From assembly GCF_003119115.1 (NCBI RefSeq), contig NZ_CP022367.1:1036001-1100000 (forward strand): a DNA stretch of 64,000 nt. The letters run 5' to 3'. The notes beneath the pieces were generated by a model. That model saw only the letters and a program-made list of their open reading frames with translations, did no database searches and was not told where the DNA came from. This document shows positions 15,855 through 24,260 of the stretch, piece by piece. The number at the start of each line of letters is the position of its first letter. Position 1 is the stretch's first letter. The DNA is from Azospirillum sp. TSH58. GTDB lineage: Bacteria > Pseudomonadota > Alphaproteobacteria > Azospirillales > Azospirillaceae. The position numbers and the translations under genes were made by a program.

Positions 15855-16540
15855 TGGCCCAAGCCATGGGGAATGGCGTTGCGGCTGCCCTTTCCACGGA
15901 AGGGCCGGGCATCATCGACGTGCAGCTCGCCCTGGGGCAGCAGTGCCTCGACCGCGGCGGGGCCGAGCGGGCGCGGGCGGTGGAGTGGTTCCGCATCGCC
16001 GCGCGCAGCGGCGACGCCCGCGCCGTCAACATGCTGGGCCGCTGCCACGAGCACGGCTGGGGCGTGCCCGCCGATCCCGTCCAGGCCGCCGCTTACTACC
16101 GCCGGGCCGCCGGACTGGGCGATGCGTGGGCGCTGTTCAATCTGGCCGACCTGCATTGCCGTGGCGTCGGCGTTCCGGCGGACGACGCCGAGGCCTACCG
16201 GCTCTACGCGGCGGCGGCCCGCCGGGGCAACGTGAAGGCGCTGAACATGCTGGGCCTGTTCCACGAGGCCGGGCGCGCGGTGGCCGAGGACGGGGCGGGG
16301 GCCCGCCAACTTTTCCAGGCCGCGGCGGAGGGCGGGGACTGCTGGGGCCGCTTCAACCACGCCCGACTGCTGCTTCAGGACGGGCGGACGGAGGAGGCGC
16401 TGGCGTGGTTCGCGCGGGCGCTGGAAACCGGCTTCCCCGACTTTTACCGCGGCATGGCCGCCGCCCTGGCCGACCAGCCCGACCCACGTTTGCGCGCCCT
16501 GGCGCGGCGGGCGGCGGTGTTGGCGGAGGGCCGTTCTTGA
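15854..16540 (+). CDS. Sel1-like (TPR-type) repeat protein
   Basis: 228 residues with four to five Sel1-like repeats: ARSGDARAVNMLGRCHEHGWG, AAGLGDAWALFNLADLHCRGVG, ARRGNVKALNMLGLFHEAGRA and AAEGGDCWGRFNHARLLLQDG. No signal peptide is present, so it is likely a cytosolic interaction scaffold. Its ATG overlaps the ybiX stop (ATGA type), placing it in the same operon; the order receptor, PiuC, Sel1-like protein is a familiar iron-related arrangement in proteobacteria, where the Sel1 partner has no defined biochemical role. Confidence 0.85.
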   Translation: MAQAMGNGVAAALSTEGPGIIDVQLALGQQCLDRGGAERARAVEWFRIAARSGDARAVNMLGRCHEHGWGVPADPVQAAAYYRRAAGLGDAWALFNLADLHCRGVGVPADDAEAYRLYAAAARRGNVKALNMLGLFHEAGRAVAEDGAGARQLFQAAAEGGDCWGRFNHARLLLQDGRTEEALAWFARALETGFPDFYRGMAAALADQPDPRLRALARRAAVLAEGRS

Positions 16541-16543
16541 TAG

Positions 16544-16566
16544 CCCTCTCCCCTCTGGGGAGAGGG
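16544..16566. repeat. 10-bp palindromic repeat between the Sel1 and hydroxy-acid oxidase genes
   Basis: CCCTCTCCCC (16544-16553) pairs exactly with GGGGAGAGGG (16557-16566) around TCT. It begins three bases after the Sel1 gene stop codon and resembles the element at 15097-15130. Confidence 0.65.
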
Positions 16567-16589
16567 GACAATCCATGAGGACATCCGCG

Positions 16590-17678
16590 ATGAGCGTTCC
16601 CGCCGACACCGTCTCGCTCCACGACTACGAGCGCCACTTTACCGCCCGCGTCGATGCGGCGACCCGCGCCTACATCGCCGGGACCGGAGCGGACGGCATC
16701 ACCCGGCAGGCCAACCGCGACGCCTACGACCGGATGCGCCTGATGCCGCGGGCGCTGCGCGACCTGTCGCAGGCCAGCGCGGCGACGACCCTGTTCGGGC
16801 AGGCCATGCCCTATCCCATCCTGATCGCGCCCATGGCCTTCCACCGGCTGGTCCACCGCGACGGGGAGCGGGCGACCGCGCAGGCGGCGGGCCTCACCGG
16901 CACCTGGATGACCGTCAGCACCCAGTCCAGCGTGACGCTGGAGGAGGTCGCGGCGGCGGCTGGCGGGCCGCTGTGGTTCCAGATCTACACCCAGGCGCGG
17001 CCGGAGGACACGCTGGCCCTGGTGCGGCGGGCGGAGGCCGCCGGCTACCGCGCGCTGGTGCTGACGGTGGACGCGCCGGTCAGCGGCCTGCGCAACATCG
17101 AGCAGCGCGCCGGCTTCCGCCTGCCCGACGGCGTCGCCCCGGTCAATCTGACAGGGCTGGCGCCGGATTCCTTCACCCCGTCGCGGCCCGGCAGTCCCGT
17201 CTTCCAGGGCATGCTGCACGCCGCCGCCACCTGGGACACGGTGCGCTGGCTGTGCGCCGAGACCCGGTTGCCGGTGCTGCTGAAGGGGATCATGAACCCC
17301 GACGACGTGGACCCCGCCGTCGAGGCGGGGGCGGCGGGGATCATCGTGTCGAACCACGGCGGGCGGACGCTCGACACGCTGCCCGCGGTGGCGGAGGTGC
17401 TGCCGCTGGTCGCCGCCCGCGCGGCGGGCCGCCTGCCCATCCTGGCGGACGGCGGCATCCGGCGCGGCACCGACATCCTGAAGGCCCTCGCGCTGGGGGC
17501 CGACGCGGTCCTCGTCGGCCAGCCGGTGCTGCACGCCCTGGCGGTCGGCGGCATGGCGGGGGTGGCCCACATGCTGACCATCCTGCAGACCGAGCTGGAG
17601 GTCGCCATGGCGCTGAGCGGACGGGCGCGGCTGGCCGACATCGACCGTTCGGTGATCTTCGACCCGCCGCGCTTCTGA
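16590..17678 (+). CDS. FMN-dependent alpha-hydroxy-acid oxidase/dehydrogenase
   Basis: 362 residues from ATG 16590, preceded by GAGGA at 16578-16582; an in-frame ATG at 16575 is possible. The TIM-barrel FMN family signature is complete: LIAPMAFHRLVHRDGERATA, QSSVTLEEVA, WFQIYTQ, LPVLLKGIMNPDDVDPAVEAG, and SNHGGRTLDTLPA with the catalytic His and Arg, then ADGGIRRGTDILKALALGA. Family members oxidise lactate, glycolate, mandelate or related 2-hydroxy acids to keto acids. There is no membrane-binding insertion, so it looks soluble and closer to lactate oxidase/glycolate oxidase than to membrane LldD. It may be co-transcribed with the iron operon; a link to siderophore metabolism is speculative. 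Confidence 0.88.
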   Translation: MSVPADTVSLHDYERHFTARVDAATRAYIAGTGADGITRQANRDAYDRMRLMPRALRDLSQASAATTLFGQAMPYPILIAPMAFHRLVHRDGERATAQAAGLTGTWMTVSTQSSVTLEEVAAAAGGPLWFQIYTQARPEDTLALVRRAEAAGYRALVLTVDAPVSGLRNIEQRAGFRLPDGVAPVNLTGLAPDSFTPSRPGSPVFQGMLHAAATWDTVRWLCAETRLPVLLKGIMNPDDVDPAVEAGAAGIIVSNHGGRTLDTLPAVAEVLPLVAARAAGRLPILADGGIRRGTDILKALALGADAVLVGQPVLHALAVGGMAGVAHMLTILQTELEVAMALSGRARLADIDRSVIFDPPRF

Positions 17679-17685
17679 AAAGACC

Positions 17686-18444
17686 TTACTGATAGTACAG
17701 CGCGATGCGCTGGCCGGCGTTCTCCATCACCTGGGCCTCGACGCCATAGACGTCGCGGATCACCTCGGGCGTGATGATGACCTCCGGCGGCCCCTGGTGC
17801 ACCACCCGGCCCTCGCGCATCGCGACGATGCGGTCGGAGTAGCAGGAGGCGAAGTTGATGTCGTGCAGCACCAGCACGATGGTCTTGCCGAACTCGTCCG
17901 CGGTGCGGCGGAACAGCTTCATCATCGCCACGGCGTGCTTGACGTCGAGGTTGTTCAGCGGCTCGTCGAGCAGGATGTATTCGGTGTCCTGGCACAGCAC
18001 CATGGCGATGAAGGCGCGCTGGCGCTGGCCGCCCGACAGCTCGTCCAGGAATCGGCCGGCCAGCGGCTCCAGGTCCAGATAGCGCAGCGCCTGGGCGATG
18101 TGCCCGCGGTCGGCGTCGGTCAGGCGTCCCTTGCTGTGCGGGTAGCGGCCGAAGGCGACGAGATCCTCCACCGTCAGGCGGGACATGATCTGGTTGTCCT
18201 GGCGCAGGATGGACAGGCGGCGGGCCAGCACCTCGCCCGGCGTGGTGGTCACGTCCAGCCCGTCGATCTCCACCGTGCCCGAGGACATCGGCAGCAGGCG
18301 GCTGATGATCGACAGCAGCGTCGATTTGCCCGCCCCGTTCGCCCCGATCAGCGAGATCACCCCGCCCGCCGGCAGGGACAGCGTCACCCCGTCCACCACG
18401 ACGGTGCCGTTGTAGCTCTTCTTGATGTTCTTGACGTCGATCAT
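17686..18444 (-). CDS. Iron-siderophore ABC transporter ATP-binding protein
   Basis: 252 residues. Walker A is GANGAGKSTLL, the signature is LSGGQRQRAFIAM, Walker B is YILLDEPLNNLD, and the switch His is in VLHDINFASCYSD. The sequence is of the FepC/FecE type and closest in phrasing to CeuD/VctC ATPases of catechol-iron importers. It is the last of four minus-strand genes; its ATG overlaps the stop of the upstream permease by four bases. It energises the two permeases at 18441 and 19414. Confidence 0.92.
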   Translation of the reverse strand: MIDVKNIKKSYNGTVVVDGVTLSLPAGGVISLIGANGAGKSTLLSIISRLLPMSSGTVEIDGLDVTTTPGEVLARRLSILRQDNQIMSRLTVEDLVAFGRYPHSKGRLTDADRGHIAQALRYLDLEPLAGRFLDELSGGQRQRAFIAMVLCQDTEYILLDEPLNNLDVKHAVAMMKLFRRTADEFGKTIVLVLHDINFASCYSDRIVAMREGRVVHQGPPEVIITPEVIRDVYGVEAQVMENAGQRIALYYQ

Positions 18445-19424
18445 CGGGCCGAACCCCGCACCAGGATGAACAGGAAGGCGAGACCGCCCACGAACTCGAT
18501 GACGATGCTGAGCGCGGCGTTGTAGCCGAACACCCGCTCCAGCACGAGCTGGCCGGCGACCAGCGTCAGCACGGCAAGGAGCACCGCGGCGGGCAGGATC
18601 AGCGCATGCCGGTGCGAGCGGATCACCAGATAGGCGAGGTTGGCGACCAGCAGCCCGAAGAAGGTCACCGGCCCGACCAGCGCCGTGGACACCGACACCA
18701 GGATGGACACCATCACCAGCACCGCCATCACCGCGCGCCGGTGCTCCACGCCGAGGTTGATCGCGGCGTCGCGCCCCAGCGCCAGCACGTCGAAGGTGCG
18801 CCGCCACCGCCAGCCGGCCAGCGACACCGCCAGCACCACCAGCGCCGACACGGCCAGCAGCTCGATGTCCACCCGGTTGAAGTTGGCGAACAGCCGGTCC
18901 TGCACGGTCAGGAACTCGTTGGGGTCGATGATGCGCTGAAGGAAGCCGGTCAGGCTGCGGAACAGCACGCCGAAGACGATGCCGACGAGGAGCAGCAGAT
19001 GCAGGCTGCGCCGGTTGTCGCCGCGTCCCGCCCCGTTGAACAGCCACCAGTAGAGCAGGCCGGAGAAGACGACCATCGACGCCACCTCCACGCCGAAGCG
19101 CAGGCGCGGGTCGAGCGACGCCACCAGCCCGCTGCCGAACTGGAAGACCAGCACCGTCTGGATCAGCCGGAAGAGATGGTCGAACCCCATCACCGACGGG
19201 GTGAGGATACGGTTGTTGGTGATCGTCTGGAACAGGACGGTCGACACGGCGACGGCGTAGCCGACCAGCACCATCGCGGCGATCTTGGTGCCGCGGAAGG
19301 CCAGGATGAAGTCCCACTTGCCGCGCGCGCCCAGCGTCATGAACAGCGCGATCGACAGCAGGGTCAGCGCCGACAGGCCGCCCAGGACCACCATCGGCGA
19401 CAGGATGCGGCGGTCAGCCGGCAT
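18441..19424 (-). CDS. Iron-siderophore ABC transporter permease, FecCD family (CeuC type)
   Basis: 327 residues with about nine to ten transmembrane helices. FecCD signatures include GYAVAVSTVLFQTITNNRILTPSVMGFD, LGRDAAINLGVEH (the cytoplasmic coupling region) and LVGPVTFFGLLVANLAYLVI. The form with TNNRILTPS instead of RNPLADP is typical of the CeuC/VctG/FatC branch that imports catecholate or mixed siderophores. It overlaps both neighbours, pointing to translational coupling and a heterodimeric permease with the gene at 19414. Confidence 0.9.
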   Translation of the reverse strand: MPADRRILSPMVVLGGLSALTLLSIALFMTLGARGKWDFILAFRGTKIAAMVLVGYAVAVSTVLFQTITNNRILTPSVMGFDHLFRLIQTVLVFQFGSGLVASLDPRLRFGVEVASMVVFSGLLYWWLFNGAGRGDNRRSLHLLLLVGIVFGVLFRSLTGFLQRIIDPNEFLTVQDRLFANFNRVDIELLAVSALVVLAVSLAGWRWRRTFDVLALGRDAAINLGVEHRRAVMAVLVMVSILVSVSTALVGPVTFFGLLVANLAYLVIRSHRHALILPAAVLLAVLTLVAGQLVLERVFGYNAALSIVIEFVGGLAFLFILVRGSAR

Positions 19425-20400
19425 GGCCGTTCCTCCGCAGCAGGAGATAGAGGAACAGGGCGCTGCCGATGACCCCCATCATCGTCCCGATCGGGATCTC
19501 GTAGGGATGGATCACCAGCCGCCCGGCGATGTCGCAGGCCAGCACCAGCCCGGCCCCCATCAGCGCGACCCAGGGCAGCGACCCGCGCATGTTGTCGCCG
19601 CGGACGAGGCTGACGACGTTGGGAACGATCAGCCCCAGGAAGGGGATCATGCCGCAGGTCGCGATCACCGCCGCGGTGGTCATCGACACGATGACCAGCC
19701 CCAGCGCCATCACCTTGCGGTGGTCGATGCCCAGGTTGGTGGCGACGTCCCGCCCCATCCCGGCGACGGTGAAGCGGTCGGCCGCCAGATAGGCGACGCC
19801 GGTCAGGGCGGCGCTCAGCCACAGCAGCTCGTACCGCCCCAGAAGGATGGCGGAGAAGTCCCCCGTCTCCCAACCGCGCACCGACTGGATCAGGTCCTGC
19901 CGGTAGGCGATGAACTCGGTCATCGCCGTGATGACCCCGCCCAGCATGATGCCGACCAGCGGCACGACCAGCGGCGAGCGCAGCGGCACCTGCCGCAGGA
20001 TCGCCAGGAACAGCCCCGTCCCGGCCAGCGCGCACAGGCTGGCGACGGCCATGCGCCCGAACACCGGCATCTCCGGCGCCAGCAGCGAGACCATCATCAT
20101 GCCGAAGATGGCCGATTCCGCGGTCCCGGCGGTGGACGGCTCCACGAAGCGGTTGCGCACCAGCATCTGGAGGAGCAGGCCCGACACCGCCATGGCGGCG
20201 CCGGCCAGGATCAGGGCCAGCGTCCGGGGCAGCCGGCTGACCAGCAGGACCTGCGTGGCCTGGTCCGGGGCGTCACCCGGAGTGCCACCGAACAGCGTCG
20301 CGAGGCTCACGTCGCTGACGCCGACGAACAGGCTCCAGACGGCCAGCAGGCCGATGCCCACGGTCGCCAGCGGGAGCGTGGCGGTTGGCAGGGTCTTCAC
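19414..20400 (-). CDS. Iron-siderophore ABC transporter permease, FecCD family (CeuB type)
   Basis: 328 residues, about nine to ten membrane helices. Motifs are SRLPRTLALILAGAAMAVSG, LVRNRFVEPSTAGTAESA, MGRDVATNLGIDHRKVM and GMIPFLGLIVPNVVSLVRGDN. The EPSTAG variant marks the CeuB/FatD branch, the usual partner of the CeuC-type permease downstream. Only three bases separate it from the binding-protein stop. Together with 18441 it forms the transmembrane channel for the ferric siderophore. Confidence 0.9.
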   Translation of the reverse strand: MKTLPTATLPLATVGIGLLAVWSLFVGVSDVSLATLFGGTPGDAPDQATQVLLVSRLPRTLALILAGAAMAVSGLLLQMLVRNRFVEPSTAGTAESAIFGMMMVSLLAPEMPVFGRMAVASLCALAGTGLFLAILRQVPLRSPLVVPLVGIMLGGVITAMTEFIAYRQDLIQSVRGWETGDFSAILLGRYELLWLSAALTGVAYLAADRFTVAGMGRDVATNLGIDHRKVMALGLVIVSMTTAAVIATCGMIPFLGLIVPNVVSLVRGDNMRGSLPWVALMGAGLVLACDIAGRLVIHPYEIPIGTMMGVIGSALFLYLLLRRNGHAG

Positions 20401-20403
20401 GGA

Positions 20404-21333
20404 TCAGGACTTCTTGGACAGCGCCGCCAGGAGGTCGTCCACATCCTGCTGGAGCGCCGCCAGCCCGCCACCGACGATGTACCAGTTGCCGCCGTTCAGG
20501 TAGACGACCTGGTTCTTCTGCCAGGCGGTGGTGCGGCGGACGATGTCGTTGTCGAGGAACTGCCGGGCCGGCTTGCCGTCCTGCCCGATGGCGGCGTCGC
20601 GGTCGATCACGAATAGCCAGTCGGGGTTGGTCTCCAGGATGAATTCGAAGGAGATGGCCTGCCCGTGGTTGGCGACCTTCAGGTCCGGGGCGGCGGGCTG
20701 GATGCCGAACTCCGTGTGCAGGATGCCGAAGCGCGACCCCGGTCCGTAGGCGCTCATCTTGCCGCCGGTGGTCAGGACCAGCAGGCCCTTGCCGGCGTTG
20801 CCCGCCACCGCCTTCAGCTCGGCGATGGAGGCGCGCAGCCGGTCCACCTTCTGCTCGACCAGCGCGGTCTTGCCGAAGATGCGGCCCAGCGTCTCGGCGT
20901 TGGCGATTGAGCTGGCCAGGAAGTCGTTCTGATCGGTCGTCATGTCGAGCGTCGGCGCGATGCGCGACAGCTCGGCGTATTTCGGAGCGGACCGGCCGCC
21001 GGCGATGATCAGGCCGGGCTCGGCGGCGTTCACCGCCTCGTAATCCGGTTCGAACAGCGTGCCGATCTTCGCATAGGACGGCCCGTCATACTTGGCGAGG
21101 TGCGGCGGCTTCAGCCCCGTGGGCACCCCGGCGACCGCCACGCCCAGCGCGTCCAGCGTGTCCAGCGAAGTCATGTCGAAGACCAGGACGGGGTCGAGCT
21201 TCGGGGGAAGCCGGGTCTCGCCCTGCGCGTGCCGCACCGTCATGTCCTGGGCATGGCCCGCAACGGGCGCCAGGGCGGCGAGGCCGACCACGGCGGCGGT
21301 CATGGCGAGGGCGTGGCGTCGGGTCAGCTTCAT
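20404..21333 (-). CDS. Periplasmic iron-siderophore binding protein (CeuA/FatB type)
   Basis: 309 residues. The ATG at 21333 has AAGGAG eight bases upstream and gives a signal peptide (MKLTRRHALAMTAAVVGLAAL, cleavage after GHA-Q); the R-R pair could also allow Tat export. The class III binding-protein fold is visible: VLVFDMTSLDTLDALGV, PDYEAVNAAEPGLIIAGG, and SNPDWLFVIDRD-like loops. No lipobox is present, so it is freely periplasmic. It is the first gene of the four-gene importer and follows a Fur-like palindrome. It hands ferric siderophore to the CeuBC-type permease. Confidence 0.92.
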   Translation of the reverse strand: MKLTRRHALAMTAAVVGLAALAPVAGHAQDMTVRHAQGETRLPPKLDPVLVFDMTSLDTLDALGVAVAGVPTGLKPPHLAKYDGPSYAKIGTLFEPDYEAVNAAEPGLIIAGGRSAPKYAELSRIAPTLDMTTDQNDFLASSIANAETLGRIFGKTALVEQKVDRLRASIAELKAVAGNAGKGLLVLTTGGKMSAYGPGSRFGILHTEFGIQPAAPDLKVANHGQAISFEFILETNPDWLFVIDRDAAIGQDGKPARQFLDNDIVRRTTAWQKNQVVYLNGGNWYIVGGGLAALQQDVDDLLAALSKKS

Positions 21334-21414
21334 CCTTGAATCTCCTTCAACTTTGCCGGGACGGCCTATGCCGGAAGGGCGGGCGTACTGTGGTCCGGAT
21401 TCCTGCGGATCGTC

Positions 21415-21433
21415 AATGCGAATTGCTCGCATT
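21415..21433 (-). promoter_or_regulatory. Fur-like palindrome before the siderophore importer
   Basis: AATGCGA-ATTGC-TCGCATT is a perfect 7-bp inverted repeat with a five-base spacer, 19 bp in all. It resembles Fur boxes of the form AATGnGAATCnTTCnCATT and lies 82 bases upstream of the binding-protein start. Iron repression of the operon is inferred. Confidence 0.6.
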
Positions 21434-21553
21434 CGCAGTATGCTTGCCGGACGTAGCTCTAGGGGAGGCCGGTTGCCAGCGGATGTCCGAGGAGAGGATT
21501 CTGGTAACAGAGTGTAACAGCTGCCTGGGAGGCGGCGACCGGGGCTTGTTTTG

Positions 21554-21584
21554 CGATAGTTCACGATATATCTTGAACCTATCG
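21554..21584. promoter_or_regulatory. 31-bp palindromic operator upstream of the PadR gene
   Basis: CGATAG (21554-21559) and CTATCG (21579-21584) flank TTCA/TGAA arms around a central self-complementary GATATATC (21565-21572); one extra base on the right breaks perfect symmetry. It ends 22 bases before the ATG at 21606, an ideal place for autorepression by the PadR-type product. Confidence 0.65.
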
Positions 21585-21605
21585 AAACACAGTGGAGCCC
21601 CTGTC

Positions 21606-22247
21606 ATGAGGTTTTTCCCGAATCCCTGGTGCGGACGGATGCGCCGCCATCATCCCGGTCCGCACGGCGATGGGCCCCATGGCGGCCCCCATGGTGGCGG
21701 TCCCCGTCATGGCGGCGGCCGTCACGCCGCGGAGGGCGGCTGGGGCCATGAGCGTCACGAGCGGCGCGGCGGTCGCGGCGGGCGGCGCGGCGTCTTCGAA
21801 TCGTCGGAACTGCGGCTGGTCCTGCTGCGGCTGATCGCCGACGAGCCGCGGCACGGCTACGACCTGATCCGCGCCGTCGAGGAGCTGACCGGCGGCGGCT
21901 ATGTGCCCAGTCCCGGGGTGATCTACCCGACCCTGTCGCTGCTGGAGGAGATGGGCCACATCGCCAAGGCGGACGCCGAAGGCGCGCGCAAGCCCTTCGC
22001 CGTGACCGCGGACGGCACCGCCCAGCTCGCCCAGGACAAGGACACCGTCGAGGCCCTGTTCGCCCGCCTCGCCGCGCTGGCCACCCGGCGGGAACACACC
22101 GACGGCGCGCCGATCCGCCGCGCCATGGAAAACCTGCGCGCCGTGCTGATGCACCGGCTGGGGCGCGAGGGCGTCGATGCCGACACGGTGCACGCCGCCG
22201 TCTCCATCCTCGACGAGGCGGCCCAGCGCATCGAACGTCTTCCCTGA
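21606..22247 (+). CDS. PadR-family regulator with His/Gly-rich metal-binding N-terminus (YqjI-like)
   Basis: 213 residues from ATG 21606, with GTGGAG upstream. Residues 1-58 are dominated by His, Gly and Pro (HHPGPHGDGPHGGPHGG and similar), a probable metal-binding tail. The PadR winged helix follows: LRLVLLRLIADEPRHGYDLIRAVEEL, SPGVIYPTLSLLEEMGHI, RKPFAVTADG, then a C-terminal dimerisation helix. E. coli YqjI has the same His-rich extension and is a nickel-responsive repressor of the ferric-chelate reductase gene yqjH. The next gene encodes a DUF2218 protein, commonly linked to YqjH-like siderophore-interacting proteins, but no yqjH is present here. Confidence 0.87.
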   Translation: MRFFPNPWCGRMRRHHPGPHGDGPHGGPHGGGPRHGGGRHAAEGGWGHERHERRGGRGGRRGVFESSELRLVLLRLIADEPRHGYDLIRAVEELTGGGYVPSPGVIYPTLSLLEEMGHIAKADAEGARKPFAVTADGTAQLAQDKDTVEALFARLAALATRREHTDGAPIRRAMENLRAVLMHRLGREGVDADTVHAAVSILDEAAQRIERLP

Positions 22248-22276
22248 TTACAGCGTCACCAAACAGAAGGATGATC

Positions 22277-22603
22277 ATGAGACACGCCAGCAGCGTCCGC
22301 GTCCCGACCCCGAACGGCAGCCGCTACCTCCAGCAGCTCTGCAAGCACTGGGCGCACAATCTGACGGTGGAGTACACGCCGGAGGCGGGGAGCGTCGTCT
22401 TCCCGCACAACGCCCGCGGCGCCGACTGGCCGGGGGACGCCACCCTGACGCTCCAGGCCCGGCCGGACGCGCTGGATTGCCGGCTGGACGCCAGCTCCGC
22501 CGAGCATCTCGCCGCGCTGAAGGGGGCGCTGGAGCGCCACCTCGACCGCTTCGCCTTCCGCGAGGTTCCGCTGGCCTACCCCTGGCATGATGAGGCGGCC
22601 TGA
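22277..22603 (+). CDS. DUF2218 domain protein
   Basis: 108 residues. The ATG at 22277 is six bases after AGAAGG; an ATG two codons earlier sits directly on that site and is less likely. The protein starts RHASSVRVPTPNGSRYLQQL, continues with WAHNLTVEYTPEAG, and ends AALKGALERHLDRFAFRE, the compact alpha/beta fold of DUF2218. Family members are often encoded with siderophore-interacting FAD reductases and may help in iron release from chelates; no activity is known. It is 29 bases downstream of the PadR gene and probably in its regulon. Confidence 0.8.
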   Translation: MRHASSVRVPTPNGSRYLQQLCKHWAHNLTVEYTPEAGSVVFPHNARGADWPGDATLTLQARPDALDCRLDASSAEHLAALKGALERHLDRFAFREVPLAYPWHDEAA

Positions 22604-22616
22604 GCCGCCTGTTCCC
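22593..22616 (+). terminator. Terminator overlapping the DUF2218 stop codon
   Basis: AGGCGGC (22593-22599) pairs with GCCGCCT (22604-22610) around CTGA, which includes the stop codon; GTTCCCTTTG follows. A small but stable hairpin separating the PadR operon from the signalling operon downstream. Confidence 0.55.
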
Positions 22617-22748
22617 TTTGTCCTTGTTGCGACAGGGGATTTTTGTCACCGGAATGTTCCCCGGCATGCATGGATATGCCTTGAACTCCCCCGCCCGAAT
22701 ACGGGAAGAACCATCCTGAAGGAACAGGGATGGCAGGAGGGGGTAACC

Positions 22749-24260
22749 ATGCCGAAGCGCGGCAATGGGGGGACGGGGCGTTTTTCCGGCTGGCGTGCCG
22801 TTGCGGCCGCCTGCGCCGTCGCGGCGCTCGGCGCCTTCGCGCCGGCCGCGTCGGCGGCGGAACTGTCGATCGTCTTCACCTCGACGATGGCCGACATCGA
22901 GCCGGTGGAGGGCGAGGGCGGGCTCGCCAACCTCGCCACGCTGCTGCGCACCAAGCGGGCGGAGGGCAACACGCTGTTCCTGCACGGCGGCGCGTCGCTG
23001 ACCGCGGGCGTCCTGTCCACCTTCGACCGCGGCGCCCACATGATCGACCTGCTGAACGAGCTTCAGCCCGACATGATGGCGGTGACCAAGCGCGACCTCG
23101 GCTTCGGCAAGGACGAGCTGACCCTGCGCAGCTACGAGGCGCGCTTTCCCTTCGTCAGCGCCACCACCATCGACCGCAACACCGGCAAGGTGATGGAGGG
23201 GCTGGAGCCGTCGGCGCTGCTCGACACGCCGGTGGGGAAGATCGGCGTGGTCTCGGCGATCTCGCCGGAACTGACCGTCCAGTACATCGTGCCGGACATC
23301 GAGGTGCGCCCGCCCGCCGCCATCGCCGCGGAGGCCCGCGCGTTGCGCGCCCAGGGCGCCGACTATGTGGTCGCCATCCTGGACAACGCCCCGGAGGCGG
23401 TGGAGGCGCTGCGCGGCGAACCCGCCATCGACGCGCTGCTCCAGCTCTCCGCCACCGGCAAGGACGTGCTGGAGGCCGATAAGGGAAAAGTCTTCGGCGT
23501 CCACGTCAACGTGAAGGGATCGGCCTTCGTCCTGCGGCTGGACGGCGACGGCAAGGCGCCGCCCGCGCTGGCCGGCGCCGACATCGTGCCGCTCGCCGGG
23601 CTGCCGCCGGACCCGGCGATGGAGAAGCGGGTCGGCGTCTATCTGGCCCGGCTGTCGGAACTGCTGGACATCAACATCGGCACGACGGCGACCCCGCTCG
23701 ACACCCGCCGCGCCGCGGTGCGCACCGGCGAGAACGCCTTCGCCTCGCTGATCGCGGACGCCATGCGCGGCCATTTCAACACCGATGTGGCCTTCATCAA
23801 CGGCGGCAACATCCGCGGCAACCGCCAGTACGAGGCGGGGACCGTGTTGACCCGCCGCGACATCCAGCGCGAACTGCCCTTCCGCGACACCATCATCGCC
23901 GTGACCCTGTCCGGCGCGGCCCTGCGCGAGGCGCTGGAGGTCAGCGCCGCCGGGGTGGACAACCAGAAGGGCAGCTTCCTCCACCCGTCCAACATGGCGG
24001 TGGTCTACGACCTGAAGCAGCCGGCGGGCAGCCGCGTGGTCTCCGTCACGGTGGGCGGCAAGCCGCTCGACCCGAACGCCCGCTATTCGGTGGCCCTGCC
24101 CAACTATCTGGCCCAGGGCGGCGACGGCTACGGCATGCTGAAGTCGCCGGGCGCCTCCTCGGGGGCCAGCGGCAAACTGCTGTGGGAGATCATGGCGCAG
24201 CATCTGACCGACCGGGGCACGGTGTCGCCCCGCATCGACGGCCGCATCGCCGAGCGTTGA
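22749..24260 (+). CDS. Exported 5'-nucleotidase-like protein with degenerate metallophosphatase domain
   Basis: 503 residues from ATG 22749, preceded by AGGAGG. A signal peptide (about 1-37, ending ASA-A) sends it to the periplasm. The layout is that of UshA-type 5'-nucleotidases: metallophosphatase domain, then substrate domain. The metal motifs are lost: T-N-D-x-H reads TSTMA (44-48), the D-x-G-D region reads HGGA (79-82), G-N-H-E reads TKRD (113-116), and the downstream G-H-x-H is replaced by SATGKD. The C-terminal domain looks intact (FINGGNIRGNRQYE, LPNYLAQGGDGYG). It is probably not a hydrolase but a ligand-binding protein. Its stop overlaps the start of a hybrid kinase, suggesting it senses for that kinase. 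Confidence 0.82.
   Translation: MPKRGNGGTGRFSGWRAVAAACAVAALGAFAPAASAAELSIVFTSTMADIEPVEGEGGLANLATLLRTKRAEGNTLFLHGGASLTAGVLSTFDRGAHMIDLLNELQPDMMAVTKRDLGFGKDELTLRSYEARFPFVSATTIDRNTGKVMEGLEPSALLDTPVGKIGVVSAISPELTVQYIVPDIEVRPPAAIAAEARALRAQGADYVVAILDNAPEAVEALRGEPAIDALLQLSATGKDVLEADKGKVFGVHVNVKGSAFVLRLDGDGKAPPALAGADIVPLAGLPPDPAMEKRVGVYLARLSELLDINIGTTATPLDTRRAAVRTGENAFASLIADAMRGHFNTDVAFINGGNIRGNRQYEAGTVLTRRDIQRELPFRDTIIAVTLSGAALREALEVSAAGVDNQKGSFLHPSNMAVVYDLKQPAGSRVVSVTVGGKPLDPNARYSVALPNYLAQGGDGYGMLKSPGASSGASGKLLWEIMAQHLTDRGTVSPRIDGRIAER

Noticed and set aside
17686..21333. Assigning the minus-strand importer to heme or vitamin B12
   Set aside because: The permease motifs (TNNRILTPS, RNRFVEPSTAG) and the binding protein fit the CeuABCD/Fat siderophore type, and a separate canonical B12 system exists at 39.8-44.4 kb.
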